DNA of 64,000 nt from Kribbella sindirgiensis (GTDB lineage Bacteria > Actinomycetota > Actinomycetes > Propionibacteriales > Kribbellaceae). The notes under the pieces are model-generated. The model searched no databases. It was given only the letters and a program-made list of their open reading frames with translations, and was not told the DNA's origin. The stretch covers positions 372,001-436,000 of the forward strand of contig NZ_SJKA01000007.1 of the NCBI RefSeq assembly GCF_004331435.1, given 5' to 3'. A program made the translations under genes and the position numbers. Shown here piece after piece: positions 33,444-42,308 of this stretch. Each line of letters opens with the position of its first letter. Within the stretch, counting starts at the first letter, position 1.

Positions 33444-33842
33444 ATGAGCGGCTTCCCGGACGACGTCGAGGGGTACTACGCGGAGCTGGCCGAGCGGCGG
33501 AGGTGGTCGGCGGAGACGGTGGCCGCGATCCGGTCGACCGTCGAGCTGATCCGGGATCTGGATCGCGGGACGGCGTCGCGGACGTACGGCGCGGCCGTCG
33601 ACGACTACGGCACCGACTGGCTGTACGAGGCGGTCTGGCACGAGCGCGAGTGGGTCGTCGTCCGCCAGCTCGGGGTCGGCGAGGACGGCGACGTACGGCG
33701 GTATTGGTGGCAGCGTCTCGAGGACGACGAGGGGATGCTCACCGACCAGGCGCTGGACCGCGAGGACTGGGGCCTGCGCCCGCTCACCCGTGAGGACTTC
33801 TACACGGCCTGGGACGACCCGGGCTGGTCCCTCAGTGCTTGA
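33444..33842 (+). CDS. Small acidic protein, unknown
   Basis: 132 residues, unrecognised. It is soluble, rich in Asp, Glu, Arg and Trp (WLYEAVWHEREWVVVRQL, YWWQRLEDDEG, AWDDPGWSL), with no membrane or signal segment. It is divergent from the membrane gene and precedes the cimA leader by about 100 bases. The reading frame uses the GC-rich third positions of its neighbours, which supports it as a real gene. Confidence 0.5.
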   Translation: MSGFPDDVEGYYAELAERRRWSAETVAAIRSTVELIRDLDRGTASRTYGAAVDDYGTDWLYEAVWHEREWVVVRQLGVGEDGDVRRYWWQRLEDDEGMLTDQALDREDWGLRPLTREDFYTAWDDPGWSLSA

Positions 33843-33943
33843 TCTTTGGGCCTGAACTCCAGTACGCGCCGCAGTACTGAATGTTCGTGATGCGAGACAG
33901 CGTCGTCATGGTCCGGACATTGTGTGGCAGACTGCGAAACGTC

Positions 33944-33973
33944 ATGAAGCACTATCGGGTGATTATTTCCTAG
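33944..33973 (+). CDS. cimA leader peptide (attenuator)
   Basis: Nine residues, MKHYRVIIS, with Val-Ile-Ile directly before the last codon. A perfect 10-bp hairpin starts at the base after the stop and a terminator with a T-run follows. This is the layout of an isoleucine-responsive attenuator upstream of citramalate synthase. No clear ribosome site precedes the ATG, so it may be leaderless. Confidence 0.7.
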   Translation: MKHYRVIIS

Positions 33974-34003
33974 GCGCGCTCAGCTTGCTGTACCTGAGCG
34001 CGC
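33974..34003 (+). promoter_or_regulatory. Pause/antiterminator hairpin of the cimA leader
   Basis: GCGCGCTCAG pairs perfectly with CTGAGCGCGC across a 10-base loop, beginning immediately after the leader-peptide stop codon. A ribosome stalled on the Val-Ile-Ile codons would cover its 5' arm. Confidence 0.6.
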
Positions 34004-34005
34004 AG

Positions 34006-34033
34006 ACCTCTCGCACCTTGCGGGAGGTTTTTT
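34006..34033 (+). terminator. cimA attenuator terminator
   Basis: ACCTCTCGCA pairs with TGCGGGAGGT (one T-G pair) across a CCT loop and is followed by a run of six T (34028-34033). It lies 46 bases before the cimA ATG. Confidence 0.85.
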
Positions 34034-34079
34034 GTTTGCCCGTATCGACGCCGCACACCCCTCCGGAAGGCCGACCCCC

Positions 34080-35669
34080 ATGAGCATCTCGGACGATTTC
34101 CACGTGTACGACACGACTCTGCGCGACGGTGCGCAGCAGGAGGGTCTGGCGCTGTCCGTGGCCGACAAGATCGCCATCGCGCAGTACCTGGACGAGCTGG
34201 GGGTCGGTTTCATCGAGGGCGGCTGGCCGGGCGCCGTACCGAAGGACACCGAGTTCTTCGAGCGGGCGAAGACCGAGCTGCACCTGCGGCACGCGACCTT
34301 CGCCGCCTTCGGCGCGACCCGCAAGCCGGAGGCGGCCGCCGCTGACGACCCGCAGGTCGCGGCCCTGCGGGAGTCCGGCGCCGGCGTCGTCACACTCGTT
34401 GCCAAGAGCCACGACGCGCACGTCGAGCGGGCCTTGCGGACGACGCTCGACGAGAACCTCCGGATGGTCGCGGACACCGTCCGGCACCTGCGGGACCACG
34501 GTCAGCGGGTCTTCCTCGACACCGAACACTTCTTCGACGGCTACCGCGCGAACCGCGCCTACGCACTCGAGGTAGTACGGGTGGCCGCCGAAGCCGGCGC
34601 CGACGTGGTCGCCCTCTGCGACACGAACGGCGGGACCCTCCCGAGGGAGCTCCAGGACGTCGTCCGCGACGTCCTCGAGAACACCGGGGCACGGCTCGGC
34701 ATCCACTGTCACAACGACGCCGGCTGCGCGGTGGCGAACTCGATCGCCGCCGTCGAGGCCGGCGTCACGCACGTCCAGGGCACGATCAACGGGTACGGCG
34801 AGCGCACGGGCAACGCCGACCTGCTGGCGGTCGTGGCCAACCTGGAACTGAAGCGCGAGCAGCAACTGCTCCCACCGGGCAAGCTCGCCGAATCGTTCCG
34901 GATCGCGCACGCGATCGCCGAGGTGACGAACGTGCCGCCGTCGAACCGCGCGCCGTACGTCGGCCTGTCCGCCTTCGCCCACAAGGCGGGCCTGCACGCC
35001 AGCGCGATCAAGGTGGACCCGGATCTCTACCAGCACACGGATCCGGCGAAGGTCGGCAACGACATGCGGATGCTGGTGTCCGAGATGGCGGGCCGGGCGA
35101 GCGTCGAGCTGAAGGGCCGCGAGCTCGGGTTCGACCTCGGTAACGACCGCGACGTGGTCACCCGGGTGACCGAGCGGGTCAAGGAGATGGAGTCGCGCGG
35201 CTACACGTTCGAGGCCGCGGACGCGTCGTTCTCGCTGCTGCTGACCGAGGAGGTGACGGGCAAGCGGGCGTCGTTCTTCGACGTCGAGTCCTGGCGCGTG
35301 ATCACCGAGTCGCGGGCCGACGGCGAGGCGGTGTCGGAGTCGACCGTGAAGCTGGTCGCGGGCGGCGAGCGGGAGATCGTCACGGGCGAGGGCAACGGCC
35401 CGGTGAACGCGCTCGACCACGCGCTGCGGACGGCGATCGAGCGCGCGTACCCGGTGGTGAACAAGTTCGAGCTGGTCGACTACAAGGTCCGCATCCTCGA
35501 CCAGGGGCACGGGACGGACGCGGTGATCAGAGTCCTGATCGAGACCGCGGACGGCGAGGGCTCCTGGGTGACGGTCGGGGTCGGCCACAACATCGTCGAG
35601 GCGTCCTGGGAGGCGCTGGTCGACGGCTTCACCTTCGGTCTGCTGCGCCACAAGGAGGTCGTGCGATGA
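34080..35669 (+). CDS. cimA: (R)-citramalate synthase
   Basis: 529 residues. A LeuA-family enzyme condensing pyruvate and acetyl-CoA, the threonine-independent entry to isoleucine. VYDTTLRDGAQQEG, the metal motif GIHCHNDAGCAVANS and GTINGYGERTGNADL are present, followed by the C-terminal allosteric domain (about 390-529) that binds the end product. The length and FIEGGWPGAVPKDTEFF favour CimA over isopropylmalate or homocitrate synthase. ATG 34080 is preferred to TTG 34032, which overlaps the terminator. The stop overlaps a small ACT gene by four bases. Confidence 0.92.
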   Translation: MSISDDFHVYDTTLRDGAQQEGLALSVADKIAIAQYLDELGVGFIEGGWPGAVPKDTEFFERAKTELHLRHATFAAFGATRKPEAAAADDPQVAALRESGAGVVTLVAKSHDAHVERALRTTLDENLRMVADTVRHLRDHGQRVFLDTEHFFDGYRANRAYALEVVRVAAEAGADVVALCDTNGGTLPRELQDVVRDVLENTGARLGIHCHNDAGCAVANSIAAVEAGVTHVQGTINGYGERTGNADLLAVVANLELKREQQLLPPGKLAESFRIAHAIAEVTNVPPSNRAPYVGLSAFAHKAGLHASAIKVDPDLYQHTDPAKVGNDMRMLVSEMAGRASVELKGRELGFDLGNDRDVVTRVTERVKEMESRGYTFEAADASFSLLLTEEVTGKRASFFDVESWRVITESRADGEAVSESTVKLVAGGEREIVTGEGNGPVNALDHALRTAIERAYPVVNKFELVDYKVRILDQGHGTDAVIRVLIETADGEGSWVTVGVGHNIVEASWEALVDGFTFGLLRHKEVVR

Positions 35670-35902
35670 GTCTGCTCGCAGTCGAACGGACGATGACGGT
35701 CTTCACCGCCGAGGTGGTCGAGACGGGCGGTCTGCTCGCGCGGATCGCCGTACTGCTCAACCCGTACGACGTCCGCGAGCTCGCCCTGTCGCTGGACCGG
35801 GGCGAGCTGCGGATCGTCGTCGAAGGCAACGGTTTCGACGCCGGGCGGGTGGCCGCCCGGCTCGAGAAGGTGATCGGCGTCCTCGCGGTGTCGATCAGCT
35901 GA
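35666..35902 (+). CDS. Small ACT-like protein co-translated with CimA
   Basis: 78 residues. A beta-alpha-beta pattern like an ACT domain: TVFTAEVVETGGLLARIAVLLN, then VRELALSLDRGELRIVVEGN, then AGRVAARLEKVIGVLAVSIS. It resembles the regulatory half of IlvN/IlvM-type subunits. The ATGA overlap with cimA implies equal synthesis and suggests a regulatory partner of CimA or of another Ile-pathway enzyme; this is inference. Its 3' end overlaps the convergent GH3 gene by eight bases. Confidence 0.7.
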   Translation: MSLLAVERTMTVFTAEVVETGGLLARIAVLLNPYDVRELALSLDRGELRIVVEGNGFDAGRVAARLEKVIGVLAVSIS

Positions 35903-37364
35903 CGAGTAGGCGGCGGACAGCCGCTTCGGAGCAGACCCGCGCGCTGCCGAAGGTCTGGATCCAGCCCGCGAAACCCGAGTAGTCGACACCGGGGACGCCC
36001 ATGTCGACGACGATCATGTCCGGGTGCTGGCCGTGCAGTTCCGCGATCAGCTTCTCCTGCCAGGCGAACCGATGAGCTCCTCGAACCATCAGAACCACCT
36101 GGCTGTCGGCGCCGTACTCCGACCGGAACTCCCCGACTCCGGCCCGGGCCATTCCAGGCCCGTTGTACGTCTGTCCCGACAACCCGATGCTCTCGACAAC
36201 CTTCCCGGCGTCGCGGAGCAGTTGCTCCACACCCCAGCCCGAAGACCCGGCCGCGGGGGAGTGCGTCGGCTCCAGCCGAATGATCAGTACGGCGTCACTG
36301 CGCACCCGAGGATCTCCGTGCGTCACGATAACCTGATCGGCCAGCCGCTCGCCGAGCCCGTTGTCCCGCTCCGACAAATCCGCCCTGGTCCGCGTTCCCA
36401 GCCGAGCCAGCCGCTTGTTCGCGCTCTCCAACCGCTCCAGCGGCAACCGCCCGTTCTCGACCGCTTCGACCAGAGCCCCAGCCGCTACGTCCACATCGTC
36501 GAGAAAGGCCCATGATCCGAGGCAGAGCGCGTCGGCCCCCGCCTCGATCGCCCGTACGGCGGCCTCCGGCAGCGGCGCCACGTCCGCGATCCCGTACATC
36601 TCCAGCGCATCGGTGATCACCACCCCGTCGTACCCGAGCTCGCCGCGCAGGATGTCGGTCAGCAGCACCTTGCTGATCGTCGCCGGTACGTCGTCCACCT
36701 GCGGCACCAAGTCGTGCGACACCATGATGCTGTCGACGCCGGCCCCGATGGCAGCCCGGAACGGATCGAGGTAATTCGCCAGCAACTCCTCGCGGGACAC
36801 ATCGACGAGAGGTGTGGCGAGGTGAGCGTCGGTGCCGCTGAGACCATGCCCCGGATAGTGCTTCGCGCAGGCACTCACCCCGGCTGCTTGCAGACCCTCG
36901 ACCCATGCCGCCGTATGCCGGCTGACCATCGCACGATCCGCCCCGAAGCAGCGGATGCCGTTCGGGCTCAGCGGGTTGACGGCCGTGTCGACCGCCGGCG
37001 CCAGGTCCCAGTCGATCCCGGCCGCGACGAGCGACAGCCCGATCTGGTACGCCGCCTGCCGGGTCAGCTGTACGTCGTCCAGCTCGCCCAGCGCACGGTT
37101 GCCGGGCATCGAGAACCCGCCGAGGTCCGCCAGCCGGCTGACATCACCGCCTTCCTCGTCGACCGAGAGCAGCACGTGGTCGCGCAGACCGTGCAGCTCC
37201 GCGGCCAGCTGCTCGAACTGCGGGCCGTCGACGACGTCCTTGCCGAAGATCACGAACCCGCCGAGACCGGCCTCGATCCGGGACGGCACCCAGTTCGGCA
37301 CCTTCGGCCGGCCGAGCGCGGGGAACAGCACACCGTGGGCGAGCCGCTTGAGCTCTGCGTTCAC
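35895..37364 (-). CDS. Glycoside hydrolase family 3 (NagZ-like beta-N-acetylhexosaminidase)
   Basis: 489 residues from GTG 37364, preceded by GGAGG at five bases. A GH3 barrel with the NagZ-type KHYPGHGLSGTDAHLATP (the Asp/His pair acting as acid-base) and the nucleophile in VVITDALEMYGIA, then a C-terminal alpha/beta sandwich (about 330-489) found in longer members. It has no signal peptide, so it acts on imported beta-N-acetylhexosaminides. It is the last gene of the binding protein/permease cluster, which suggests chitooligosaccharide or muropeptide-type sugar as substrate. Confidence 0.87.
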   Translation of the reverse strand: MNAELKRLAHGVLFPALGRPKVPNWVPSRIEAGLGGFVIFGKDVVDGPQFEQLAAELHGLRDHVLLSVDEEGGDVSRLADLGGFSMPGNRALGELDDVQLTRQAAYQIGLSLVAAGIDWDLAPAVDTAVNPLSPNGIRCFGADRAMVSRHTAAWVEGLQAAGVSACAKHYPGHGLSGTDAHLATPLVDVSREELLANYLDPFRAAIGAGVDSIMVSHDLVPQVDDVPATISKVLLTDILRGELGYDGVVITDALEMYGIADVAPLPEAAVRAIEAGADALCLGSWAFLDDVDVAAGALVEAVENGRLPLERLESANKRLARLGTRTRADLSERDNGLGERLADQVIVTHGDPRVRSDAVLIIRLEPTHSPAAGSSGWGVEQLLRDAGKVVESIGLSGQTYNGPGMARAGVGEFRSEYGADSQVVLMVRGAHRFAWQEKLIAELHGQHPDMIVVDMGVPGVDYSGFAGWIQTFGSARVCSEAAVRRLLVS

Positions 37365-37382
37365 TGGATCCTCCAAGGGAAA

Positions 37383-38204
37383 TCAGCCTTTGACAGCGCC
37401 GGCCGTCATCCCGCCGACCAACCGGCGCTGGATCAGCAGGAAGACGATCAGCACCGGGAGCGAGAAGATCGCCGACGCCGCGATGGTGGCGCCGTTGTCG
37501 ATACCGTCGGACGTCTGGAACGAGACCAGCCAGACCGGCAGCGTGTAGTTGTTCTGCGACTTCAGGAACACATAGGCGAACAGATAGTCGTCCCAGGCAC
37601 TGATGAAGGCGAAGATCGAGGTGGCCACGATGCCCGGGGCAAGTAAGGGAAGCTGGATGTGCCAGAACGCCCCGAACCGGCCGCAGCCGTCGACCATCGC
37701 GGCCTCTTCGAGTTCCAGGGGGATCCCGGCCACGAAGCCGCGCAGGGTCCAGATCGTGAACGGCAGTACGAACGTCATGTAGGTGACGATCAGTCCGGGG
37801 ACGAAGTCGATCGCGCCGACCGAGCGCAGCATCAGGTAGAGCGGGATCACCATCGCCGAACCGGGCACCATCTGCACCAGCACCAGGCCGACGAGGAACG
37901 CGCGGCGGCCGAGGAACCGGAACCGCGCCAGCGCGATCGAGGCTCCGAGGGCGACGATCAACGCGATCAGTACCGTCGATACCGAGACCAGCAACGAGTT
38001 GCGGACGTAGTGCAGGAACGGGCCGTGGGTGAGGGCGGTACGGAAGTTCTCCAGGCTCAGCGGCCAGGGGAGGAACTCCGGCGTCGCCGACAGGATCCTG
38101 CCGGGCTCCTTCAGCGCGGTCGCGAACATCCAGTAGACAGGGAAGATCACCACCAGCGAGACCAGGACCGCGATCGTGTTGGGTACGGCGCGCTTCCTTC
38201 TCAT
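37383..38204 (-). CDS. ABC sugar permease (MalG-type)
   Basis: 273 residues, six membrane helices, starting MRRKRAVPNTIAVLV. The EAA loop that contacts the ATPase is ELEEAAMVDGCGRFGAFWHIQLP. It belongs to the CUT1 carbohydrate family with the preceding permease, whose stop it overlaps by four bases. The in-frame open region upstream to 38723 is inside that gene. No ATPase gene is in the cluster. Confidence 0.92.
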   Translation of the reverse strand: MRRKRAVPNTIAVLVSLVVIFPVYWMFATALKEPGRILSATPEFLPWPLSLENFRTALTHGPFLHYVRNSLLVSVSTVLIALIVALGASIALARFRFLGRRAFLVGLVLVQMVPGSAMVIPLYLMLRSVGAIDFVPGLIVTYMTFVLPFTIWTLRGFVAGIPLELEEAAMVDGCGRFGAFWHIQLPLLAPGIVATSIFAFISAWDDYLFAYVFLKSQNNYTLPVWLVSFQTSDGIDNGATIAASAIFSLPVLIVFLLIQRRLVGGMTAGAVKG

Positions 38205-39163
38205 GCGATCGCCTCGTCCTGGGCGAACAGCCGCCGTACGTAGAGCACGGACAGGACGGCGAGCAGCAGGACCGTGATGATCGCGATCGCCGCGCCGCCG
38301 CTGTAGTCGTTGCGGGTGAAAGCCTCGAGGTACGAGTAGACGCCGAGGGTCGTCGTACCGCCGTCCGGGCCGCCTTGGGTCAGGACCCAGATGGGGGTGA
38401 ACGAGTTGACCGACCAGATCACCTCCAGCAGCACGAGGACGGCGAGCACCGGGCCGAGGATCGGCATCGTGACGTGCCGCGCGACGGACCACCGCCCGGC
38501 GCCGTCCAGAGCAGCCGCCTCGTACAGGTCGCCGGGGATCTGGCCCATGGCGGCGTACAGGGTGAGCGCGACGAACGGCAGGCCCTTCCAGACGATGAGC
38601 GCGATGATCAGGAACAACGCCTGGCCCGGCGACGAGAACCAGTCGTGGGCGGAGAAGTCGCCGAGGATCCCGGCCCGCGTGATCACCCAGTTCAGCACGC
38701 CGTACTGCGGCTCGAACAACCACCGCCAGATCATCGTCGCCGACACCATCGGCATCGCCCAGACCAGGACCAGGCAGACCGACAGCAACACCCGCGCCCA
38801 GGCCGACACCTGCATCAGTAGGGCGGCCAGCAGGAAGCCGATCACCATCAGGCCCCCGACGCAGGTGACGCTGACGATCAGCGTGCGCAGCAACGTGAAC
38901 CAGAAGTCGCTGTCGCCCAGCACCCGGGTGAAGTTGTCGACGCCGACGAACGGAGCCTCCCCGGTGAACAGCGACCGGGGCCCGAAGTCCTGCAGCGACA
39001 GCCAGATCAGCCGGACCAGCGGATAGCCGAGCACGGCCGCGAACGCGATCACCGCCGGTCCGATCAGCCCGTACGGCGTGAGCCGCGCGAGCCGACTGCC
39101 CCGTACAGCAAGGTCGGTTCGCGGCGGCGTTACCGATGCGGTCGCCTGGGTCAGCGAGGTCAT
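38201..39163 (-). CDS. ABC sugar permease (MalF/UgpA-type)
   Basis: 320 residues, six membrane helices after a soluble N-terminus. The EAA loop is DLYEAAALDGAGRWSVARHVTMP. The periplasmic-facing loop LTQGGPDGGTTTLGVYSYLEAF is typical of CUT1 permeases. It lies six bases after the binding-protein gene in the ROK - binding protein - permease - permease - GH3 order. Confidence 0.93.
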   Translation of the reverse strand: MTSLTQATASVTPPRTDLAVRGSRLARLTPYGLIGPAVIAFAAVLGYPLVRLIWLSLQDFGPRSLFTGEAPFVGVDNFTRVLGDSDFWFTLLRTLIVSVTCVGGLMVIGFLLAALLMQVSAWARVLLSVCLVLVWAMPMVSATMIWRWLFEPQYGVLNWVITRAGILGDFSAHDWFSSPGQALFLIIALIVWKGLPFVALTLYAAMGQIPGDLYEAAALDGAGRWSVARHVTMPILGPVLAVLVLLEVIWSVNSFTPIWVLTQGGPDGGTTTLGVYSYLEAFTRNDYSGGAAIAIITVLLLAVLSVLYVRRLFAQDEAIA

Positions 39164-39169
39164 CGGCCG

Positions 39170-40459
39170 TCAGCGCTGTCCGGACTGGGCGTTGAACGCT
39201 TCGGTCGCGTGCTTGTCGTACTCCTGCGCGGACTTCGCGATGTCGGCGCCCTTGGCGATCTTCGAGAAGAACTGCTCGTTGTAGCTCTCGGTCTCCAGGG
39301 TCGCCTCGCCCGGCGTGGCCGGCAATGCCTGGCTGACCGTGGCCGCCTGGGCGCCGAGCTTGAGCACCTCGGGAACGTTCCCCGTCGGCAGGAACGCGGT
39401 GACGATCGGGAGTTGGTGGATCGTCCGGGTCATGGTCTGCTGGAACGTCTTGCCGGTGATGATCTTCAGCCAGTCGACGGCCATGTCCTTGTTCGGGCTG
39501 TTCTGTGCGATGCCGATCGTCGAGCCGGCCACGATCACCGGTAGCGGCTTACCCGGCTCGTAGCCGGGCATGATGAAGTAGCCGGCGTCCGCGGCAGTCT
39601 TGGCGTTCTTCTCGGCCACCGCGCCCGGCTCCCACGCCTTGACGTAGATCATCGCGGCCTTCTGGTCGGCGAAGACCTGGTCCTGGTCAGGGCTGTCGGT
39701 GTCGGCGCCGATCGAGGACGGCGTCGAGCAGGCGTTCTGGAACTTCTTCCATTCCGCCAGGCCGGCCTGGTTCTCCGCGCTGCTCATCTGCGCGGTCCAT
39801 TTGTTGTCCTTGTCGGTAGCGATCGTGCCGCCTTTGCCGAACAGGAACGGCATCCCGGCGAACCAGTACTGGCCAGGCATGTAGAAGGCCGAGAAGTTCG
39901 GCGTCGAGGTGTGCGCCTTGGCCAGCTTCCCGCAGTCGGCGATCAGTTCGTCGACGGTTGCCGGCGGCTTGGTGATGCCCGCGGCGGCGAACATCTTCTT
40001 GCTGTACATGACGGCTTTCGTTCCGCCGTACAGGGGAGTGGCGTAGAGCTTGCCCTGGTACGTCGACGGCCCGGCGAGGCCGGCGAGCCACTGGTCGGAC
40101 GACTCGAACTCGCTCTTCTGGTCCGTCAGCTCGGCCAGCGCTCCGGACGCGGTCAGCAGCGGGGTCTGGGTGTTGCCCATCTCGACGATGTCGGGCGGGC
40201 TGTCGGAGGCGAGTGCCGTGGTCAGCTTGGTGACGATGTTGTCCCACTGCTGCACCTCGACGGTCACCTTGACGTTGGGGTACTTCTCGTTGAACTGCTT
40301 GGTGACGTCGTTGATGATCTTCTTGTCGCCGGGACCGCCGGTCATCATCCAGACCGTCAGTTTGTTCGTCGGCGCGGCTTTGCCCGGGCCGGAACCTCCG
40401 CAGGCGGCCACGCTGAGCGACAGCGATGCGAGGAGAGCCAAGGTCTTCCAGGGCTTCAT
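39170..40459 (-). CDS. Sugar ABC transporter substrate-binding lipoprotein
   Basis: 429 residues. A lipoprotein signal peptide ends SVAAC (C20), followed by a Gly/Ser linker and an extracellular binding protein of family 1 (KLTVWMMTGGPGDKKIINDVTKQF split at residue 35-58, YPNVKVTVEVQQWDN). The pocket is rich in Trp and Asp, as in oligosaccharide binders. The start overlaps the ROK gene stop by four bases, so the regulator heads the operon. Confidence 0.93.
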   Translation of the reverse strand: MKPWKTLALLASLSLSVAACGGSGPGKAAPTNKLTVWMMTGGPGDKKIINDVTKQFNEKYPNVKVTVEVQQWDNIVTKLTTALASDSPPDIVEMGNTQTPLLTASGALAELTDQKSEFESSDQWLAGLAGPSTYQGKLYATPLYGGTKAVMYSKKMFAAAGITKPPATVDELIADCGKLAKAHTSTPNFSAFYMPGQYWFAGMPFLFGKGGTIATDKDNKWTAQMSSAENQAGLAEWKKFQNACSTPSSIGADTDSPDQDQVFADQKAAMIYVKAWEPGAVAEKNAKTAADAGYFIMPGYEPGKPLPVIVAGSTIGIAQNSPNKDMAVDWLKIITGKTFQQTMTRTIHQLPIVTAFLPTGNVPEVLKLGAQAATVSQALPATPGEATLETESYNEQFFSKIAKGADIAKSAQEYDKHATEAFNAQSGQR

Positions 40460-41673
40460 GAGGGTTCCTCTTCGTCTGGTGGGTCGACGGCGCAGCCGTC
40501 CAGCTGGGCCACGACACCGTGGGCGGACGTAGTGATCGAGGCGACCTGGTGGCGGGCCACCCCGATCGCGGTGTAGTAACCGCTCAGGGCGGCGGCCATC
40601 GCACCCAGCAGGCCGCCCGAATCCCCGAGCACAGACCGGCGCAGATCGCTGTGCACGCCGACCGTCTCGTACGTCTCGTCGCTCACCGTCTCCAGCACGG
40701 AGTCGCTGAACGCCGCGGAGAAGCCGCCGGTGAAGACCACCGTGCTCGGCTCGTAGGCCAGGGCAACGATCGACACCAGATGCAGCAACGCCTCGTGGAT
40801 CTCGTCGACGAGGCCACCGAAGCGGTCCGGTTCGGCGAAGACCTCGTCGGCCTTCCGGACCCGGTGACCGGCTTCGTGCGCGAGAGCGAGCAAACCGGCG
40901 CCGGACAGCAGGTCCCGCAACCGTTCCTTGCGGCCCGGCAGTCGCAGCCGGCCGAACTCGCCGAGCAGACCCTCGGGTCCCGCGAGCACCTGCCGGTTGA
41001 AGGCGATCGCCGAGCCGAGACCAGTCCCCAGGCTGAGCAGGACGACGGTCTCGTCCCGGGGCAACTCGCCGTAGTGCAGCTCACCCAGCAGTGCCAGGTT
41101 GGAGTCGTTGTCGATGATCGTCGGTACGCCGAGCTCCGCGGCGACCGTCTCGACGAAGGTGGTGCCGAGGATCTGCGGCAGGTTGAACGCGCCGACCACG
41201 CGATCCTTGGTGGAGGCAACGACACCGGGCAGTCCGATCGCCACGGAGGTGAGCGGTACGCCGTCGCCGTAGCGCTCGACCAACCCGAGGACCCGGGCCG
41301 CGATCCACGAGGCCAGCTCGGCGGCGCCCAGGTCGCGCGGTGTCTCGTCCCGGCAGCGGATGATTGCCGTACCGATGCCGTCGGCGATCACCATCCGGCA
41401 GTAGGTGCCGCCGAGGTCGATCCCGCACACCAACCCGGACAGCGGGTTGAACCCGAGTGCGGCTCCCGGCCGGCCGGGGCCGTCCCGGACGATCTTGTGC
41501 TGCTCCAGGGCCAGCCCGTCGGCGAGCAGGTCGTCCACGATCCGGGCGACCGTCGCCCAGCTGAGTCCGGTCTGCTCGACCAGTTGCCGTCGGTCGATTC
41601 CGGCACCGGACAGCAGCGCGGCGATCACCGCCCCGCGGTTGGTCGTCCGGGTGCCTCGTTCCAGCTTCGTCAT
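40456..41673 (-). CDS. ROK-family transcriptional regulator without the zinc motif
   Basis: 405 residues. An N-terminal winged helix (LLSGAGIDRRQLVEQTGLSWATVARIVDDLL, residues 17-47) and a ROK sugar-sensing domain with VCGIDLGGTYCRMVIAD and IIDNDSNLALLGE (catalytic-type Asp). The CxCGxxGCxE zinc motif expected after GEFG is missing; the region reads LRLPGRKERLRDLLSG. So it is probably a pure regulator that binds a sugar ligand. It is first in the operon it should control, behind an inverted repeat at 41675 that overlaps its start region. Confidence 0.87.
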   Translation of the reverse strand: MTKLERGTRTTNRGAVIAALLSGAGIDRRQLVEQTGLSWATVARIVDDLLADGLALEQHKIVRDGPGRPGAALGFNPLSGLVCGIDLGGTYCRMVIADGIGTAIIRCRDETPRDLGAAELASWIAARVLGLVERYGDGVPLTSVAIGLPGVVASTKDRVVGAFNLPQILGTTFVETVAAELGVPTIIDNDSNLALLGELHYGELPRDETVVLLSLGTGLGSAIAFNRQVLAGPEGLLGEFGRLRLPGRKERLRDLLSGAGLLALAHEAGHRVRKADEVFAEPDRFGGLVDEIHEALLHLVSIVALAYEPSTVVFTGGFSAAFSDSVLETVSDETYETVGVHSDLRRSVLGDSGGLLGAMAAALSGYYTAIGVARHQVASITTSAHGVVAQLDGCAVDPPDEEEPS

Positions 41674-41674
41674 T

Positions 41675-41691
41675 TATTCTCACGGTGAATA
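41675..41691. promoter_or_regulatory. Inverted repeat, probable ROK operator
   Basis: TATTC, 7-base centre TCACGGT, GAATA, just upstream of the ROK ATG (41673). AT-rich half-sites in a GC-rich region. An autoregulatory site is inferred. Confidence 0.5.
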
Positions 41692-41790
41692 GAATTGGTT
41701 GAGCTGAGACGTTAGTCCGGTCCGCCGCGCCGTGTCCAGGGATTCCGGAAAGTGGTTGCCCTACCGTCGGCCGCTCAAATGACAGCCTGA

Positions 41791-41814
41791 ACTGATCAGT
41801 CTGGACTGATTAGT
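41791..41814. promoter_or_regulatory. Tandem palindromes, probable MarR operator
   Basis: ACTGATCAGT (41791-41800, perfect palindrome) and ACTGATTAGT (41805-41814), 14 bp apart and ending five bases before the GTG start of the MarR gene. A typical autoregulatory layout. Confidence 0.6.
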
Positions 41815-41818
41815 TTTC

Positions 41819-42274
41819 GTGGCCGGTATGGAGATCTCGGCGTCTGCGGCGCGCGCGGCCACTGAGGTGCGGATCGTCTTCGGCCGGGTCAAGCGGCAAC
41901 CGACGGCGCTCGCCGAGACCGATGATCTGACGCCGTCGCAATCGTCGGTGTTGAGCCGGCTGGACAAGGACGGGCCGGCGTCGGCCAGCGATCTGGCGGC
42001 GGCGGAGCGGATCCGGCCGCAGTCGATGGCCGCGATCCTGGCCGCGCTCCGCGACGCTGATCTGATCACGCGGCGCCCGGACCCTGAGGACGGCCGCCGG
42101 CAGGTGGTGTCGCTGACCACGGCAGGCCGGCATCGGCTGCAGGGGGATCGGAAGGTCCGGCAGGAATGGCTGGCCCGGACGTTGCAGGACCACTGCACGG
42201 AGGCGGAACGGCAGACCATCATCAAGGCGCTCGCCCTGCTGGACCACGCGACCGAGGCGGCGACCTACCGTTGA
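41819..42274 (+). CDS. MarR-family transcriptional regulator
   Basis: 151 residues from GTG 41819 (ATG 41828 is the alternative). The winged helix is LTPSQSSVLSRLDKDGPASASDLAAAERIRPQSM split over 37-70, with the wing DPEDGRRQVVSLTTAGR typical of MarR. The palindromes just upstream are the likely operator. Its former target operon downstream (exporter remnant and isochorismatase-like gene) is decayed. Confidence 0.85.
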   Translation: MAGMEISASAARAATEVRIVFGRVKRQPTALAETDDLTPSQSSVLSRLDKDGPASASDLAAAERIRPQSMAAILAALRDADLITRRPDPEDGRRQVVSLTTAGRHRLQGDRKVRQEWLARTLQDHCTEAERQTIIKALALLDHATEAATYR

Positions 42275-42308
42275 CCGGCTGGCGCCGCACGCCCACGGCG
42301 GACGCGAC

